A stretch of DNA of 64,000 nt from Hypholoma sublateritium FD-334 SS-4 (taxonomy: Eukaryota; Basidiomycota; Agaricomycetes; Agaricales; Strophariaceae), in contig KN817522.1 of the NCBI GenBank assembly GCA_000827495.1, forward strand, positions 434,001-498,000. The letters are read 5' to 3'. The notes beneath the pieces were generated by a model. It had not been told where the DNA came from, did no database searches, and saw nothing but the letters and a program-made list of their open reading frames with translations. The position numbers were made by a program, and so were the translations under genes. Shown in pieces: positions 60,272-64,000 of this stretch; positions within the stretch are counted from its first letter, which is position 1, and every line of letters begins with the position of its first letter.

Positions 60272-63200
60272 ATGGCAGAGAACTCTCTACCAATAACAAC
60301 AGATTCTGAACCTTCAAGCACATGTATTCTTGCCTCTTCTAACGACCTCTCAAGTTGGATTGGAACAGGGAAAATATATGAGGATGTCCCATCCTGTGTT
60401 TCTCGAGAACTACTCCGACGGCTTGAAGTTCCCCACAGTTCTATAAACCTTCTGCCAAGTGACAACTTATCAATATCTGCCCTTATCGCAACCAAATTTC
60501 CACCAGTAAAAACCCTCCATCTCGTCCTACCATCTTCTTGCTTCTCGGATAAAGAACCTAATACCAACCTCGATATTCTCCGGAGACAGCCTGTCCCATC
60601 GCGAGAATTTATCAAGAAGCTTCGTGATCTTGCAGGCCAAGCAATGCTCGATGGAAAAATCTCTATCAAAGACTGGACACAGAAGGAAAACGAAATATAT
60701 CTTCCATTTAGTTCTCTCAAATTTTGGTCCATACTTCTTGATTCTATCTCTACGAAATTATCCTGGACCCGAGCCATCATTTGGTTAAAACAACATAAAC
60801 TATCCCCAAATTCAATTTCACGCGTCGAATCAACAATCGAGAAAATACCCTGGAATGGATCAATTCGATCTTTAGGCGGATTTGTTACTATCACAGACAT
60901 GGCTTTATTTTTGTCTGATGAAATGCTTTCTGAAAGCCATGTTGACGCAATGTTGGCCGTCCTGAAGCAACGCATCTTGAAGTCACATCCCAATAAAGAT
61001 TCTATTATTATAGCGCACACAGCATTTGGACAAGCTCTTACAGGAATACCACAGTATAGATCTGCCTACCCTCACGGTGCTGCAGATGTTCTGATCAAAA
61101 GTGCAGTTCAGTTAAAAGATTTGAAAGCTCCAGCTCAGCTACTATCTGTGGCGCACTCGCACCCTGTCCACTTTGGCGCACTTCTGATTGAGAAGTCAAC
61201 AACTGGCTTCAAGGTTCACTGGGGTGATTCAATCCGACGTCCACAGCCAGCGAAGATGGTTAAAGGACTCAAGTCATGGTTTTCCCATCATTTTAAAGGC
61301 GATCGATTATCATTTTCAGAAGACATCAAATGTGCAAAACAGGAAGATGCCTACTCATGTTCGGTAATTGGTGTCAACACACTCAAGAATCACCTGTTCG
61401 GAGATCCTTCTTGGAACTCAAAAACACGCGAAGCGCTCCGTGTAGAAGAATTCTTAGAAATCATGCAATATCATTCTAAACATCTGGATGTTCATTCACC
61501 AGGACGGGTTACAGATGCCACCATGCCGGTGTCGCCGGGCCTCATGATCCCAAGTCCGGTTAATAATTTGCCATCTTTGGAAAGCCTACATACTCTGCTA
61601 TCTACGTGTGGTGCAAAGCGAGCTGCAAGCCTAGTTGAAAGCTGTCCGCCAGCAACTTCAGAACTTCCTCCACCGACTAAGAAGCAACGCACTAATACAC
61701 CCATACCGTTTGGCTATTCAAGCAAAGCTTCTGTTCAGCCGCCGTCAAACACAGCTCCCCCCAAAATACCCTTGAAGTCAGCAAGTAAAAAGAAGATAGA
61801 AAAGCGCTCAATGGCTTCAAAAAAACAGCTGAACGGTTCTGTTTTTGATGGGACATTTGAACGACATCCCGTTCAGTGGGAAAAATATAAAAAGAAGCTT
61901 CAAGCCCTTGATCCATACTATGAGGTCGACGAAAATGATCCTACTCGGGCGCGGTTAGTCAGACATTCAAGATGTGCAAAATTTATTATCATGTCAGTTC
62001 CATATGACATTAACCGATTTAAAGAACACTTAGCAACATGTAAAGCAAAAGTAAATCTCTCGGTGACAGCCAATACACGAACATTAGATGCTATGTTTTT
62101 CTCATCAAAGCTAGGTCAACAGCGCAGTGAAGATCCTTCATGCCAGTCGGAAGCAAATACCATCAAACTCTGGCCATGTCCAGGACTTACAGAAGCAGAC
62201 GACGAACGCATTAACCAATATCTGGGACGCACACAGTTGGGCTCGGGAGGTGGGATTAGTGAACGCATATTGGCTGATGAGATGTTTGGAAACCTATACT
62301 CAAGTCTAAATCCGTCTCAAAAGGATGCTGTTACACTGAGACAGCAGCAAACACATCGATGGCGGAATGACCACCTACATCAACGTATTTTTGCCATTGG
62401 CGAGACAAAGTGTTCTGAGAATGTAGGCGCATCAGTCGATGGAGACTCGGATGGCAATACCACCATCAAGCCTTGCATTGGATGCAAAGCATTGCTCTCT
62501 TTTCCCGCATTCCTGACTGCAATTACGAAACAGCAGCCCAGCGACAGAAATAGAGCATTTATTCCCCGTAGACATCAGAACACTGCTATCGGAAATATGC
62601 ATATCAAGATTCTTGGCCTTGGGGATCTATTATCCGAAGTAAGACTGCATATCTCTTTCTCAGCGAGAAACTGACAAATAAAATTATGTACAGGAAAGCG
62701 ACGATAGTATACTGTTGCGTTTTGCGCGCTCTTATGCAGAAGGCAAATTTGACAAAAATCAGGCCTTTCTGGAAATGCTCAGCGTTATGGTCTCACGCGC
62801 CGACCGTGAACAGAAAGGTCGTGGATTGCAGAACATGTACTATCCTCCGGCATTTGATGAATGGTGCCATGAACTTTTCTGCATCAGACCTGAGGCGTAC
62901 CGTTCCTTTCAACTCGCATTTGGTGGTCGATCTGAAAGAAGCTTTCGTCAAATGCGCTCATCTAAGCCAGCATTTTCTCAGGGAATAGGCGCTCATACAC
63001 TTGATCGAGCAAGAGAATACCTCAAGGACTATGGCTACCCACCAGAGGGACCACTAGCAACAGGGGTTGATGATACAAAGCTTCTTGAATCTTTCCGACC
63101 GTACTATGATGGCAGTCAGAAAATGTGGTTTCTCGTCGGTGGGACAGGCGAACCGATACTTGTTGGCAATATTGAACAACTCCAGGCTGATATTGACAAA

Positions 63201-64000
63201 GCAAGAGACCTCAAAGCAACAAAATTGCGTCTTTGGACTATGAGCATCCCTCTTCCTCGAATGCCTCCACTGATTCTCGCCGCAATGCCTATTTCCTCCA
63301 AAAATAGTGCTATTGAGCTTGCAAAAATGGAGGAGAAGCTACTTCGGCTCTTACTATCTTCTGGGGATAATTTCAACATCATCTCTCTCGGCTCCGACGG
63401 AACAAGTGTAGAACGTGAAGCTCGCCGTGAGCTCGTTCGGTCAAGATTTGCTAAGCCAGTCAAATATCAAATCCCGCACCCTGCGTCAGATTTTGGTTGT
63501 CCACCAATTGTTATTGAGTTGCTAAAGATCGGGGAAAGGACAATGGCATCTATTCAAGACTCTAAACACCTTCGGAAAACAACACGGAATAATTTGTTCA
63601 CGGGAGCTAAAGCTCTTATTCTTGGTCGCCATTTTATCTGTTTTCAGCAGATATGGGAAATTGCATCACTGCCAAACTCACCCATCTATGCGCGAGACGT
63701 CAAAAAGCTGGACCGACAGGATGATCGTGCGGCGGCACGGCTATTTTCTGCATCTACACTTGAATTCATTATTCAACACAATTCTACCAACCTTGGCTTG
63801 ATTGCGTACCTTTTCGTCTTTGGAGAAATGGTTGATGCTTATCAGAATCGGAAAATGTCGCACTTAGAACGAATAAAGCTCCTTCTCCGTGCTAAATTCT
63901 TCAAAGAAATCTGGAAGTCCTTCCTCAAAGAGGCGGGGTATAGCACTTGTCGCCACTTTATTAGCAAAGAAGCCGATGATATCATGGATATTGTTATCGA
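60272..64000 (+). CDS. Ulp1-like protease / zinc-binding / RNase H-fold transposase fusion, 3' end outside window
   Basis: Exon 1 runs from ATG 60272 (MAENSLPITTD) to 62638. A 55-nt intron (62639-62693) follows, and exon 2 is open from 62694 to the edge: over 1,220 residues. Residues ~290-400 match a Ulp1-type cysteine protease: His in HPVHFGALLIE, Asp in HWGDSIRRP, Gln-Cys in KQEDAYSCSVIGVN. Residues ~570-600 hold CAKFIIMSVPYDINRFKEHL followed by ATC, a C..H..C zinc-ligand pattern. Exon 2 has ATGVDDTKLLESF, NIISLGSDGTSVEREAR and QDSKHLRKTTRNNLF, resembling the first two acidic residues and the D-x-x-H-x-x-K-x-x-x-RNN motif of P-element/THAP9-like transposases. Domain names are inferred from motifs. 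An alternative is a KDZ-related element, which also occurs in mushrooms. Confidence 0.65.

Larger units (their letters stand above)
59850..64000 (+). mobile_element. Putative DNA transposon with Ulp1 protease-transposase protein (right end outside window)
   Basis: The unit begins with a subterminal array of TGTCCACCC words and a hairpin, then carries one long protein with transposase-like RNase H features. It lies at the end of a gene-dense region and its intron-poor coding style differs from the neighbours. The left boundary (about 59850) is approximate: terminal inverted repeats and target-site duplications could not be defined because the right end is not in the window. Confidence 0.6.

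Noticed and set aside
62686..62988. Separate 100-codon gene after the transposase first exon
   Set aside because: It is the wrong frame; the 55-nt intron at 62639-62693 leads into a different frame that stays open to the window end.

Overview
The window is nuclear DNA of a filamentous basidiomycete, most likely an Agaricomycete. Genes are dense and lie on both strands. Nearly all are cut by many short (about 50-60 nt) GT-AG introns, and every recognisable protein is of fungal type. Two nuclear tRNA genes carry introns at the canonical 37/38 position. All exon joins were made by hand from splice signals, reading frame and remembered family motifs; no database search was run.

Layout, left to right. 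The 3' end of a sterol reductase (ERG4-like) converges on a 922-residue WD40 protein whose acidic N-terminus carries a cluster of SUMO-interaction-like motifs. A decayed paralogue fragment then lies upstream of an intact Gfo/Idh/MocA dehydrogenase. Next come a GC-rich intronless protein of unknown function, a diverged tandem repeat of roughly 550-580 bp, a MATE transporter and an EXPERA (TMEM97-type) membrane protein. Then come TRM82, a MYND-finger protein, the kinetochore subunit NNF1, the membrane RING ligase TUL1/DSC1, tRNA-Asp, a small unknown ORF and phosphatidylserine decarboxylase.

From 27 to 40 kb four plus-strand genes with cell-surface roles sit in a row: a ROM2-type Rho1 exchange factor, two tandem GPI-type chitin deacetylases and the exocytic SM protein SEC1. 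Next are RPT4 of the 26S proteasome, tRNA-Pro, a 7TM receptor-like protein with an 11-nt micro-exon, a secreted serine carboxypeptidase, NAD+ synthetase (QNS1), exocyst SEC6, COQ6 and an old yellow enzyme. Several pairs share short divergent promoters (EXPERA/TRM82, NNF1/TUL1, SEC6/COQ6).

The right end is different. From about 59.85 kb to the edge there is a mobile-element-like unit. It has an array of same-strand TGTCCACCC subterminal repeats and a GC-rich hairpin, followed by one long protein that joins a Ulp1-like cysteine protease, a small CCHC-like zinc-binding motif and an RNase H-fold, P-element/THAP9-like transposase core. The protein is open to the window edge, so the element may be intact. 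This is the most unusual item in the window.
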